Below are positions 28,636-39,944 of a stretch of 64,000 bases of DNA, piece after piece. A program made the translations under genes and the position numbers. The stretch is from Odiellus spinosus. Taxonomy: Eukaryota > Arthropoda > Arachnida > Opiliones > Phalangiidae. Where the stretch lies: the NCBI GenBank assembly GCA_963920705.1, contig CAWUCO010000272.1, positions 62,001-126,000 on the forward strand. Direction: 5' to 3'. The notes below the pieces were generated by a model that saw only the letters and a list, made by a program, of their open reading frames with translations, searched no databases and was not told the origin of the DNA. Numbering within the stretch: the stretch's first letter is position 1; each line of letters opens with the position of its first letter.

Positions 28636-29950
28636 ATGGATCAAAACTTTTCAACACTTTAAAACCGGGCATTTTAAGTGGAGGCTTGGAGTCATGTTGT
28701 CTCTTGAAGAACGTGGCTGAAGAGATGTTGTCTATGGGCTGCTTTTGAAGGGATATTGTTTTCGGTGGACCGCTTTTTTAAGGATGTTGTTGTCGGTGGA
28801 AGTATTTCTTGGGATTTTAAAGTGATTTTGTTTGTCGGCGGCCTTTCAAGGGATGTCACTGCTGGCGATCTGAAAAAATAATGCTTAATTCATAAACTAG
28901 ATTTCAGTCTTGCTTAAAGAAAAGTTACATACAGACCGGTTTTTTAGTTATTTTTATTCTGGATCAAAACGTTTTAACACTTTAAAACTCACCATTTTAA
29001 GTGGAGTCTTGAAGTCAAGTTGTCTCTTGAAGAAAGTAGCTGAAGAGATGTTGTCTATGAACCGCTTTTGAAGGGATATAGTTTTCGGTGGGCCGCTTTT
29101 TTAAGAATGTTCTTGTCGGTGGAAGTATTTCTTGGGATTTTAAAGTGATTTTGTTTGTCGGCGGCCTTTCAAGGGATGTTACTGCTGGCGATCTGAAAAA
29201 ATAATGCTTAATTCGTAAACTAGATTTCAGTCTTGCTTAAAGAAAAGTTCCATACAGACCGGTTTTTTTGTTATTTTTATTCTGGATCAAAGCGTCTTAA
29301 CACTTTAAAACTCACCATTTTAAGCGGAGTCTTGAAGTCATGTTGTCTCTTGAAGACCGTGGCTGAAGAGATGTTGTCTATGGGCTGCTTTTGAAGGGAT
29401 ATTGTTTTCGGTGCGCCGCTTTTTTAAGGATGTTGTTGTCGGTGGAAGTATTTCTTGGGATTTTCTAGTGATTTTGTTTGTCGGCGGCCTTTCAATGGAT
29501 GTTACTGCTAGCGAAATGCTTAATTCATAAACTAGATTTCAGTCTTGCTTAAAGAAAAGTTCCATACAGACCGGTTTTTTGTTATTTTTATTCTGGATCA
29601 GATCAAAACGCTTGAACACTTTAAAACTAGCCATTTTAAGTGGAATCTTGAAGTCATGTTGTCTCTTGAAGAAAGTGGCTGTAGAGATGTTGTCTATGGG
29701 CCACGTTTAAAGAGATATAATTTTCGGTGGGCTTCTTTTTTAAGGATGTTGTTGTCGGTGGAAGTATTTATTGGGATTTTCTAGTGATTTTGTTTGTTGG
29801 CGGCCTTTCAGGGATGTTGCTATTGCCTGTTGGTGATCTGAATTAATGCTTCATTGTAAACTAAAATTCAGTCTTCCTTGAGAAAAGTTCATACAGAACA
29901 GGTTTTTTTGTTCAATTTAACTCCAAAATAAAACGTTTTAACAATTACAG
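28200..29950. repeat. tandem array, about 316-331-bp units, 5 copies
   Basis: Units share GTGGAGTCTTGAAGTCATG, GGCTGAAGAGATGTTGTC, TTTGTCGGCGGCCTTTCA and AAGTTCCATACAGACCGG. Matching points fall near 28347, 28678, 29001, 29324 and 29640. A run of about 32 T interrupts the first unit near 28600. The first and last units are the most diverged. Confidence 0.85.
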
Positions 29951-30614
29951 AAATTTGGCATACTTTGTTCTACACACCTCAAAAGCGGGCATTGCAGTAT
30001 CCTTACTCTGGTTGCTGGAGGGCAATTCAAGACTGTTTTGTTGCTAATGGACCGACTAAGGATTATTTCAAAGAGACGACAAATGATTTAAATATAGTAT
30101 AACTATTCTTCATACCAAGATAATTGACTGACAGTTTTTCTCCCAGAAGTTAAAATATTTATAAAGCAACACGAGAAATACGGCGGTCTGTAATTGTACT
30201 TAAAGATAAGCTTTATTTGTAAATGAAACCTTTTGTTTTTCTTGTACATACTCGAAAAGTGGCTATTTTTTCGGGATATTCCAACACTATTATTGACACT
30301 TCGCTGCTCGGTCATGGTGCATTCACCAAATTCAGGAAACTTGAGAAAACAAAAATAAAAAATTCTACAGCCTGACCATGCTAAAAGAGCCACTAATTCT
30401 TGAATACAATGTTTAACAAAATAGTGATTACTTACCATTATGTATGTTGAGATCGTTCAGATGTAACAGTAAAAATTTACATCTATACAGGTAGTCTACC
30501 AGCTTGGAGAATCAAACGGTGGTTTACTGGCTTAGATCGTCACACGGTTAGATATTAATATGGTGTATAATTCATTTATTTATAAAAAAATCTTGTTTTT
30601 CTGCCTTCTTGGGT
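29951..30614. other. non-coding stretch, no gene recognised
   Basis: The minus-strand ORF at 30103-30438 shows no domain. Confidence 0.35.
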
Positions 30615-30982
30615 AGCCATACCCAGCCATCTCGTGTAGCCAATACCCTGCCATCTCGTGTAACCAATACCCTGCCATCTCGTGTAACCAATACCCTGCC
30701 ATCTCGTGTAACCAATACCCTGCCATCTCGTGTAACCAATACCCTGCCATCTCGTGTAGCCAATACCCTGCCATCTCGTGTAGCCAATACCCTGCCATCT
30801 CGTGTAGCCAATACCCTGCCATCTCGTGTAGCCAATACCCTGCCATCTCGTGTAGCCAATACCCTGCCATCTCGTGTAGCCAATACCCTGCCATCTCGTG
30901 TAGCCAATACCCTGCCATCTCGTGTAGCCAATACCCTGCCATCTCGTGTAGCCAATACCCTGCCATCTCGTGTAGCCAATAT
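30615..30982. repeat. 24-bp minisatellite, about 15 copies
   Basis: Unit CCAATACCCTGC plus CATCTCGTGTAG. Five neighbouring units carry GTAACC in place of GTAGCC. Frames are open on both strands because 24 is a multiple of 3; not taken as coding. Confidence 0.95.
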
Positions 30983-31225
30983 ACTACTAGCACGAATGGT
31001 ATTCCGGGCTTAACACTACTAGCACGAATGGTATTCCGGGCTTAACACTACTAGCACGAATTGTATTCCGGGCTTAACACTACTAGCACGAATTGTATTC
31101 CGGGCTTAACACTACTAGCACGAATGGTATTCCGGGCTTAACACTACTAGCACGAATGGTATTCCGGGCTTAACACTACTAGCACGAATGGTAATCCAGG
31201 TTTCACACTAATACTAGCACGAATG
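30983..31225. repeat. 32-bp minisatellite, 7 copies plus a fragment
   Basis: Unit ACTACTAGCACGAATGG plus TATTCCGGGCTTAAC, directly adjoining the 24-bp array. Confidence 0.95.
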
Positions 31226-31758
31226 GGCATGGAACCTAACAACTTGAGAAATCCGAGTCTATTGGAATTCTATAGTCCCTACGTAGCGAAAATTTTCAGA
31301 TTTTTGACGAGGGATAATAAAAATTGAACTTGGAAATTGCATAGTTTAATTTGAGCTGGCGTGTATTTTTTCCATAATAAATAGTTTTTATTGTTGAGTG
31401 GGAACTAGCCTTAAGACTCGAATTCACTTACCGAAATTTTGATGATTAATACCAGCGTGCAATATTATTTCGACCTTATGTAGTTTTTTCGCCAAGTAGG
31501 GTAATAGAATCAACTTCAAAATCATTTTCTTTAAAAAAATTATTTTACCATACGTATAGATTGTACGTTTCCTTTACATATACGACATGAAAAGGGTAAG
31601 AATTTACGGCTTCGGAATGTTCAAGTTTTTTAACATCCGTTCTTCAGTTTCTATATACAGAAACCATAGCATACCTTTGGTCTATATAAATCGTACCCAA
31701 CCTTTTGGGAGTTCTAGCATGTCTCTATTGCCCATTGAACATTTAACTCAATCGGAAT
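31226..31758. other. non-coding stretch before the Helentron 3' end
   Basis: No gene seen; AT-rich. Confidence 0.4.
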
Positions 31759-33900
31759 CTATTTCCTTTTACAAATACATATACTCTTATGGTATGAATA
31801 ATATGACTCCCAATAAAAAGCTTCATATCGGTCTCGAAATAATTGGTTTCCAAACGCTAAATCTAATTGACAATGATAATCGGTAGAAAACATATTATCG
31901 AGACCAGGCAATAGAGACATATCGAAAGGCTCGAAAAACCTTGTAAGTGCTGTTTTACTTTTTAAAAAGTTAATATTAAAATCTCCAAACGCAACTGTAG
32001 GCACTGAACGATCATACTTAATGTCAAATAAAGGGTTAAAATCTTCAAAAACCGTTCGCAAACTTGCACCAGGAGATTTGTACAACAGTACCACAGACAC
32101 GGGCTCATTTTCTATTGAAACGTCTAACCAGCAACGTTCTACATGAGAGTTTTTGAAGGGCATATCTCTTCGTAAGACTCTGTTATCCATGTCTTTAACT
32201 GTGTTTACCGATTTATCTTTTAAATAAATTGATGATCCAAGAGCAATTCTACGTGCTGTTCTTGGTAAGAAAATACCTCCTACCTCCCTAAAGGATGGAA
32301 CGCTAAACTTATCTATCTCTTTTTTCCACGTTTCAACAAAACATAATAATTGGCTCGATAGTATTACTTTGTCCGCTAGAATATCTTCCAAATGAGCATT
32401 TAGAGACTGAACATTCTGAACAAATATGGACACTGGTTTTCTCAAGAATGGAAGGTCAATGCTTTTTGTATCTCGCAATCTTTTGAGTTCCAAATCTACG
32501 ACGTTATTTTTAGGGGAATTTGGAACATGAAATTTCCCATCAATATACAAACCGGAAGCTGACCTTGCTCTACTGCACGCGACATACAAAGAAGCCTTTT
32601 CTAGTTTCTTTGATCCTTTAAAATGAACCACCACCGAAGAGTACGTATCTCCCTGGCTTTTATGTATAGTAATAGCTTCGGAAATTACCAAAGGAAATTG
32701 TTTCCTGGACACTGTAACATTGTTCTGCCTCCATTTTTTCGCAAATGTTTTGGTTACCTTTTCAACGGGCGTCCAAGACGGACTAAATTTATTTAACCTA
32801 TACAACCCATAACTTCTTTGCCTCAAATTTTTTCCCACATTTTGGTCATTAAATTCAATCCAAACTCTTGATGGAAATTGATTTCCGTTTCTATTAGTGC
32901 CGTATTCTATTTTACGTAACCAACCAGTTGCGCCATTCGTCAGTCCGTCCGCCGTGTCAACATTATTAGTCATCATATATCTAATGCCACACGCCAGTTT
33001 CAATTCTCTAGGAAGACCATAAGTATCGGAAGTTTCTAACTTTTGAACATGTCCCAAAATATCACACTTTACTTTCGTACTTAAGTCTCCGTTTACAAAG
33101 TCTATTGATACTGAACAAGTCTTTTTAGTTTCTATCCTAGCAAGTTTCTCTGAATTAAAGCGGTTCACCTCAGCATTAGTGGCGAAAAGATGAATAGCAT
33201 CTTTTGGAGGGTTACGGTCCGAATTTATTTCCAAACTAGTGAAAAGTTCTATATTCTTTTGTGTCATCTTACCAACTGCCATATTATTTAACGCTTCCGC
33301 AAATATTTTATCATCCTTTTGTCTTATTATCTCGTCTAGTTCCGAAAACTGGAACTCCTCCCATATAGGGTTTCCAATCAACGAAACATAAGTATTTTCA
33401 GCTTCACTTGGTGGCTGAAAAACGAAATAATCACGTACAGGTCTAAGCTGATTAAAATCGCCAACGAGCAAAACGGACACTCCCCCAAAATACTCCGGGC
33501 AACCCATAATTTCTTGCAATCTTGCATTAACTCTATTAAATATTTTTGCCCCTATCATAGAAATTTCATCTATAATTAGCAGTTTTAATTGACCGTACAG
33601 TAGTCTAGATTTGTGTAGAGTTTCACTCTCCAAGCTGGAAATATTTCCAGCAAACTGAGCAAACTGACTAACAGGTAAACTAAATGTACTATGCAAAGTA
33701 GCTCCACCTATATTGCAAGCCGCTTTACCCGTTGGTGCACATCGTATAACTTTCGCTTCTGAAGGATTAGACCCAGGTTGTTTGTTGTAAAATCTAGAAA
33801 CTGCCTCGTAAATAGCACTAATCAATAGGCTTTTTCCAACACCGGCTCCCCCGGTAACAAAAAGACGTAAAGGCGTTTCTCGAGTTTTTAAATGAAACAA
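31759..33900 (-). pseudogene. Helentron Pif1-type helicase fused to endonuclease domain
   Basis: 713 codons. Helicase: Walker A GGAGVGKS (17-24), Walker B IIDEIS (109-114), GDFNQLRPV (148-156), and a late IHKSQGDTY motif (412-420) with YVACSRAR (439-446). Endonuclease: QNVQSL (495-500), ETW (523-525), VVLLYKSP (603-610) and GDFNIN (639-644). Near the end YSYHKSICI stands where the family normally has a Ser-Asp-His motif, so the Asp seems lost. The true frame enters from the linker through a one-base shift; the first in-frame start here is not a real start. Confidence 0.85.
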
Positions 33901-34552
33901 AACATAATATCTCTCTTTGTTTCGAATTCAATTTTCTAACAATATCTTTGTATTCTGAATCATCAACCAAAGTAACTGACGGCGAAATCGTTTTATCAGG
34001 ATTTCCATTAATAAACTCTCTATTCATATTTCCTACAGCGTCTTGCGCACTATTAACTAGAAATTCAGTATCTTCGGTAGCAACCGATACATCTAATTCA
34101 TTTTGATGTTCAAATTCGGGTTGCATATTAGTAAGATCTGATTCTATGGCTTCGTTCTCAAAATCGTTAATGGCCTGTTCAAGCGCCATTTCATCAATTT
34201 CATCGGTAAATTCATTTCTGACTTCCTTAATATTTTCTAGACAAACTTCATACTCTGTTTTAAAATCCTGATCTAAGATGTCTTTGGTTTCATCGCGCCA
34301 TGGCGTAAACAACATTATTTGTTCTCTATAAAAGTTTTCTGGATCTTTTTGCAAATTAAACCTTCGATATCGTACTATTTTAGAGTGGCCACGTTTTCGA
34401 ACGAAACCGGAAGAATCCTTAAGTTTTAGCCACTTACCATACGATTCAACCTCATTGTTTTCTACGTCATCATCATTGGGTTGGGGATTAGGGACTGCTC
34501 TTCGATTTTTGGCATACGCATACCCAGCAGCGAACTGAGCTAAAGTTGTCAT
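33818..34552 (-). pseudogene. Helentron Rep-helicase linker
   Basis: Same frame, starting TTLAQFAAGYAYAKNRR after the second TAA. It carries an acidic middle and reaches LNSKQREI, the start of the Pif1-type helicase. The frame then shifts by one base near 33.91 kb; beyond that point this frame is nonsense. Confidence 0.75.
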
Positions 34553-34555
34553 CTC

Positions 34556-35461
34556 TTACTCATCAGGTCTATGGACATAATGATCTAAAAGCCCAGTGGA
34601 AAAGACATTGTCACTGTCTTCTGGCAACTCTTGAAGTTCCACTTGGCTTTTAAGAATGTGTACACGGTTTTCGGGCAAATTTATATTAATGAACGTACAC
34701 GCTCTACTATACCTTGACACAGGAATTTGCAAACAAGAATAAGCCGCCTCCTGCGCACTTATCTCGTGTGAATTTAAAAACTTATTCGCTATAACTTTCA
34801 ATTTCTCTTTAACTGTACATTTGTCTTTATTCGCTTGCTTTGTGGCTGTACGCAAGAGGTCCGACATGCCTCTTTGCGATTTTCCAATATAAGATACAAT
34901 GTACATAACGCAAGCGTAGGGATCGAGAACATACTGAATATCCATATTTGCTTGCCAAAGCCCCAAAACTTCCTTATTATAAGGATTAACCCTAGTATCT
35001 TTAGGATTTCGTTTCAATAGAACTGTTTTTCTTTCAATATCGTAAGTTACGGCAGAAATATACTCTTCTTCAGTCATGTTTAATTTCGCTAACAATTCCT
35101 CAAATGTATTAACCGAAAGTTCCTTTTCCTTAGTTTGCAATGTATCGTATAAACGTTTACTATTTTCTTTGCATTTCTTTTCTACCTCCGCCGTTCCAAC
35201 CACCCTTTTCTTTGGATCGTATATTAGAGTACGGGGCATGGGTGGAAAAGGAATTCCAAAGCGGCAAACAGAACTATTATTAACCTTTTTTTTACACGTT
35301 GTCGTGTGTCTATGAAACTGTAGCCGTGTCAATAAATTTAAGTTTTCATCTTCATGCTCACCAGCGCATGCAATAATTTCATCGACAAACTTTTCTACTT
35401 CTTTGACATTAGAAAAGTCGTCCTTCAATTTTGGAGCCCCTTTTATCCATATAAGTCCATG
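34556..35461 (-). pseudogene. Helentron Rep, part 2 (second HUH histidine and Tyr motif)
   Basis: Same frame as part 1, resuming directly after the TAA with HGLIWIKGAPK. The Rep Tyr motif is present in DPYACVMYIVSYIGKSQRG, with two tyrosines four apart. It ends at a second TAA after HRPDE, where the homologous region continues in frame with MTTLAQFAA. Confidence 0.8.
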
Positions 35462-36718
35462 TTAGTGAGTAGAGCCCCTTTGCTGTATTTCTACTCTAAA
35501 GTAGTAATCTTCTACTATACCAAGGGGACCTAATTTCTGAAGAGCTTTAAGCAAAGCTCGGAAACGGTAGTCAAAATAACGAGCGCAAGTAACTGGGTCA
35601 TCTTGAATAAGCTTCGCTTTTTCGGCGTAACTTAAACTTAAAACCTCTGGGTTTTCTAGAACTTCTTGCCCAGAAGTTGAGCGCAATACGTTTAAAAGCT
35701 CGGGCCATTTACTTTCGGCAGCTGAAAGCGTTACAAAAAGAGTAGCTGTCCCAAGTTGTCTCAGCATCGCCAGCATCTCTTTTTGCCTGTGTTGCCAATA
35801 AGACGGAGAAGATTGTAGTCTTTCGAGAACTCTAAAACCATCATCGTGCTTTATAAGCGTATCAATAGCCCCCTCAGAGGTGAGATACCCGGCCGTGAAA
35901 TTCGACACGTCTTTTTTTTTACTTTTTCTCATACAAACTTGTATCGATTGACTAATTTTGTTCGTTTCTAATTTAACCAAAGAATAAAATAACTTCGAAG
36001 GATTCTTCGCACATCGGCGATCGGCATTTCGAATTTCCCACTTAACGATATCACCATAGCTACTTTTGACATTGAGTTCTCTTTTTTCACCAACATAAAT
36101 ACTCGGGAAAGACAATTCCTCTGAATCCTCGTCAAATAACAATGACATTGGTTTTTGCCCTTCTCCTGGGGCAAATTTAACTCGCAGAGTATCAGGTGGT
36201 AAAAAATCGGAAAAAGAAACTAATAACGTGTCCCGGTTTCCCACTGGTATTGAATTAACAATATCGGGCTCATTCCATAAATCATCGCTGTCTATATCGT
36301 CATTTTTAACACCTTGATCACCTTCTGGGTTAACCTGTGGTACCTCGATGTCAAGTCTCTGAGAATCATCTGTATCAACAATAAATTCTAACTCTTCCTG
36401 AATTGGATCTAATATATCGCGATTAATCGTTATTTCATGCTTCTGATACAATGGGGTACCAACTAAATAATTTAGGGCTGCCAAAATCTTTCTGGGCCGA
36501 ACAGTTTCATGCATAAACGGCCTGTTATATTGCATCCTTCTCATTAGTTCAATTTGTATGGTGTCTGTGTCACGGGGTAACCTTGGTAAAACGGATACTG
36601 TGGATTCAACATTTATCGGTACATTAACGACATTGCCTTTAATACCCCTTTGTTGGTCACACCCCCGTCGTCTTATTTGCATAAATGGTATTCGTGGCGA
36701 TGTCATTCTCTCCTCCAA
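35462..36718 (-). pseudogene. Helentron Rep, part 1 (up to the first HUH histidine)
   Basis: About 418 codons. It starts with ERMTSPRIPFMQIRRRGC, a conserved lead-in, and contains Rep motif 1 (TATLFVTLSAAESKWPELL) and the approach to motif 2 (VEIQQRGSTH). A TAA follows immediately, in the position between the two catalytic histidines. Rep would nick and join DNA during rolling-circle transposition; a product ending here lacks the second His and the tyrosines and cannot work. Confidence 0.8.
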
Positions 36719-38237
36719 ATTCGAAAGACTTGCTAAAGCTTCTGGTATAACAGGGAACTGGAAACCATTTTCTCTCGAAAACTTTGGAACCTCCTTTTTT
36801 TAACCGCCTTATTGCAAGCGCTGCATAAAAAACCCTTTCGTTTAACACGCGGGGTTGAATACCGGGAACCGACAAAAAAACATTAGATTTTATTAGAGAT
36901 CCTGATCCCTTAAAAAAAAGATTAGAACATCCTTCACATTTCCAAGTCGGGCCTTCTTTAATGGTATTGAAATAAACTGCTTTTATATTCAAAGGGTTAG
37001 CCCTTCTTTCAATCGCAGAGGTTCTATTTTGTGAACGCTCTGTGGTTCTATATATTTCAACCTGACGCCTATCATCCATCGCCAACTGATTTCTAGCACG
37101 TTCAACTACTCTATATTCTACCTCTTGGCGTCTATCAGCCTTCGCCATCTGATTTTTAGCTCGTTCAGCTACTATATATTCTACCTCTTGGCGTCTATCA
37201 GCCTTCGCCAACTGATTTTTAGCACGTTCAGCTTCTCTATATTCAACCTCTTGGCGTCTACCAACCATCGCCAACTGATTTCTAGAACGTTCAGCTTCTC
37301 TAAATTCTATATTATGCCGTCTATCAACCTTCGTCAACTGATTTTTAGCACGTTCAGCTTCTCTATATTCTATCTCTTGGCGTCTACCAACCATCGCCAA
37401 CTGATTTCTAGAACGTTCAGCTTCTCTAAATTCTATATTATGCCGTCTATCAACCTTCGCCAACTGATTTTTAGCACGTTCAGCTTCTCTATATTCTATC
37501 TCTTGGCGTCTACCAACCATCGCCAACTGATTTCTAGAACGTTCAGCTTCTCTAAATTCTATATCGTGCCGTCTATCAACCTTCGCCAACTGATTTTTAG
37601 CACGTTCAGCTTCTCTACATTCTACCTCTTCTCGTCTACCAACCATCGCCAACTGATTTCTAGCACGTTCAGCTTCTCTAAATTCTACCTCTTGGCGTCT
37701 AGCAACCATCGCCAAATGATTTTTAGCGCGTTCTGCTTCTCTATTTTCTACACCTTGGCGCGAAGTTGCCTTGGCTAACAGGTTCCGAATACGCTCCTTG
37801 TCTTTATAATTTGTACTATCCATCTTAATTTTTTTAGCCATTTGTTCTATCGCACCTTCATTGTCGTTAACCCTTCGCTCTGACTTAGAGGTAGAAGGTT
37901 GATTTTCATCCGTTGGAGAATTCCTTAAACCCTCTATTACCACTATTCCTACCACTCCAGAATGGCTTTTAACCACGCTGGCAGATGACTCTACTTCAAA
38001 ATTATTCTCCCCAGCAATATTGCCAGATAAGATCACTTCAGACGAACTACCTGGTATATTAGTAACCGGAGTAGTAACCACATTCAATGACGAACTGGCT
38101 TTCCTTTGGGCAGCTAAAACTTTCCTTCTTTCATTTTCCCTCCTACGATAATCTGGATCACCTCTAAGCTCTCTCATTTTCTCTCTAGCTTTACGCTTTT
38201 TGAGTTCCTCTTTACTTATACCTTCGTCTCCTTCCAT
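36657..38237 (-). pseudogene. Helentron N-terminal region: 21-residue repeats and zinc finger
   Basis: 526 codons from ATG 38237. A charged start is followed by a Ser/Val-rich linker and 12 tandem 21-residue repeats (pattern EVEYREAERAKNQLAKVDRR, about residues 160-410), probably coiled-coil. Then CEGCSNLFF suggests a zinc-finger half. Such repeated arginine-rich stretches and Cys motifs often precede Rep in Helitron proteins. The frame loses homology near FEFGGE, where the Rep sequence continues in another frame (from about 36718), so a small deletion or indel is likely. Confidence 0.65.
37060..37760 (-). repeat. 63-bp coding repeats with a 126-bp higher-order unit
   Basis: Repeats encode 21 residues each. 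Within 37261-37513 a two-unit block recurs exactly every 126 bp (CCAACCATCGCCAACTG at 37261, 37387 and 37513), alternating REAERAKNQLAKVD and REAERSRNQLAMVG types. Confidence 0.85.
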
Positions 38238-39750
38238 TTTTCAAAATATTTAAATTTTCAAAGAAAATAATACACCAACTCAATAATAAATAAACCAAAC
38301 TATTTTTGAATAAATTCAACGGAGCAATCTCAGGATTGTTTTCAATAACTCTTAACACAAAAAAAAAAGAAATACTTCGATCTGCGAAGTAAAAATAAAA
38401 CTCGTGAAGTCGGTAACCAAAATATATCAGAAAATCAATCGGTAAATCGTAAAATAACTCTTTTACGAAAACAAAAAATAACTACAGAGAAAAATGAATC
38501 AGAAAACACCTTTTGATTTCCAAACTAATATTTCAGTCACAAAATTAGAATTCAAGTTAATGAAAATATACCAAAAACGTCTAAACAAATAATTCAAATT
38601 CACAATTACTTCCTTACCTATAAATTGTATTCAAACGAATCAAATTCAAAATTACTTCCTTACCAATAAATTGTATTCAAACGAATCAAACTTAATTTTA
38701 AATTTCAACGAGCCAAATCTCTAGAGAACAAGCTTCGTCGAAGATTTCAAAAGAATGAAGTGAATTAACGTTCAATAAATTAAAATTTAGATAAGCAAGG
38801 TCAAGGTCCCTCAGTAAAAACATATCGGCGTTTAAAAAACTCTGGAGTATTTGTAGACCAAGTAACGCCATTAGGCAAAATGTTTAATCAAAATCAAGTT
38901 ATGACCTCGGTATCGCCTATATAACCGTAAATAAACATATTCAATAAACAATTAACGAATTAGCTTTCCGCATAACACGCTAAACTAAGGACTGTGACGT
39001 ACAATTTCACTTTTTTGGTGCTACAACCCACGTCTAAAAACACATTTTTTTGTTGTATAATGCTGTGAGTGGAGAAGGGATGTCGCTCTTTTGGCCGCAC
39101 CATTAATTTTTTAAAATTTTTTTTTTTCTGACTGGGCGGACCTGATTAAAAATATACCAAGTTGTGAAAAAAAACGTCATTTTACTTTACTACACACTAG
39201 CTAAAACCTTACGGAAATACACGACAGTAGGCATTAAAAGCCTGGTTCTACTATACTTAATTGGGATTAACATTAAATTCATGTACGGAAAAGTGTGAAA
39301 CTAAAACTAGCAGTCATCTCGAGATCCAATCACGTGATTATTTTCCCCACTCGGTCTACATTTCACTCTAGGGTCAACCATATCATATATACCAAATAAA
39401 ACACGAGTAATTTCAATGTGAATTCGGTTTCAGACTAGCCTGCTTTGATTTGCGCTTCCGCACGCGCAATAATTTGGCACAATTTTACGCAAAATACATT
39501 TGCAAAACGCGCGAGAATTATAAAAAATTTATTTGAAAAACAATTCTTACGCTAATATTCGCAAATTTGCCAGAAGATTACAGTATTTCCCCATACATAA
39601 AGGTGATTCTCCCAACAATTTCAAAATCGCTTAAATATTGGCATGCATAAAGTGGTTTCTGTCTTCCAATTTAGTTGGCTACTTATGCTCTCGTGCAGGC
39701 GAACTCGATTTTACGCGTGTCATAAATACACGGGAAACTTACTCTACTCT
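38238..39750. other. non-coding stretch between Helentron and satellite
   Basis: AT-rich without a gene. A 46-bp tandem duplication lies at 38595-38640 and 38641-38686 (CAAATTCA.AATTACTTCC). The 5' end of the Helentron presumably lies here. Confidence 0.45.
38595..38686. repeat. 46-bp tandem duplication x2
   Basis: Two copies differ at two positions only. Confidence 0.9.
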
Positions 39751-39944
39751 GATTGGAAAAACGTGATTGGAAAAACGTGATTGGAAAAACGTGATTGGAA
39801 AAACGTGATTGGAAAAACGTGATTGAAAAAACGTGATTGGAAAAACGTGATTGGAAAAACGTGATTGGAAAAACGTGATTGAAAAAACGTGATTGAAAAA
39901 ACGTGATTGGAAAAACGTGATTGGAAAAACGTGATTGGAAAAAC

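Larger units (their letters stand above)
31759..38237 (-). mobile_element. decayed Helentron (Helitron2-type) rolling-circle transposon
   Basis: On the minus strand, in order: a repeat-rich N-terminal region with a Cys-pair zinc finger, HUH-type Rep, Pif1-type helicase, and an endonuclease/exonuclease/phosphatase-type domain. Rep plus helicase plus C-terminal endonuclease defines Helentrons. The single long frame is broken by two in-frame TAA codons (35464-35462 and 34558-34556) and by frame changes near 36.7 kb and 33.9 kb, so this copy is not autonomous. Terminal sequences were not identified. Confidence 0.85.

Noticed and set aside
30572..31013. Frames of about 135 codons through the 24-bp minisatellite
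   Set aside because: Open on both strands because the unit length is a multiple of three and lacks stops; no flanking domain.
30983..31225. CRISPR-like regular 32-bp repeats
   Set aside because: Units are contiguous with no unique spacers, in a eukaryotic sequence.
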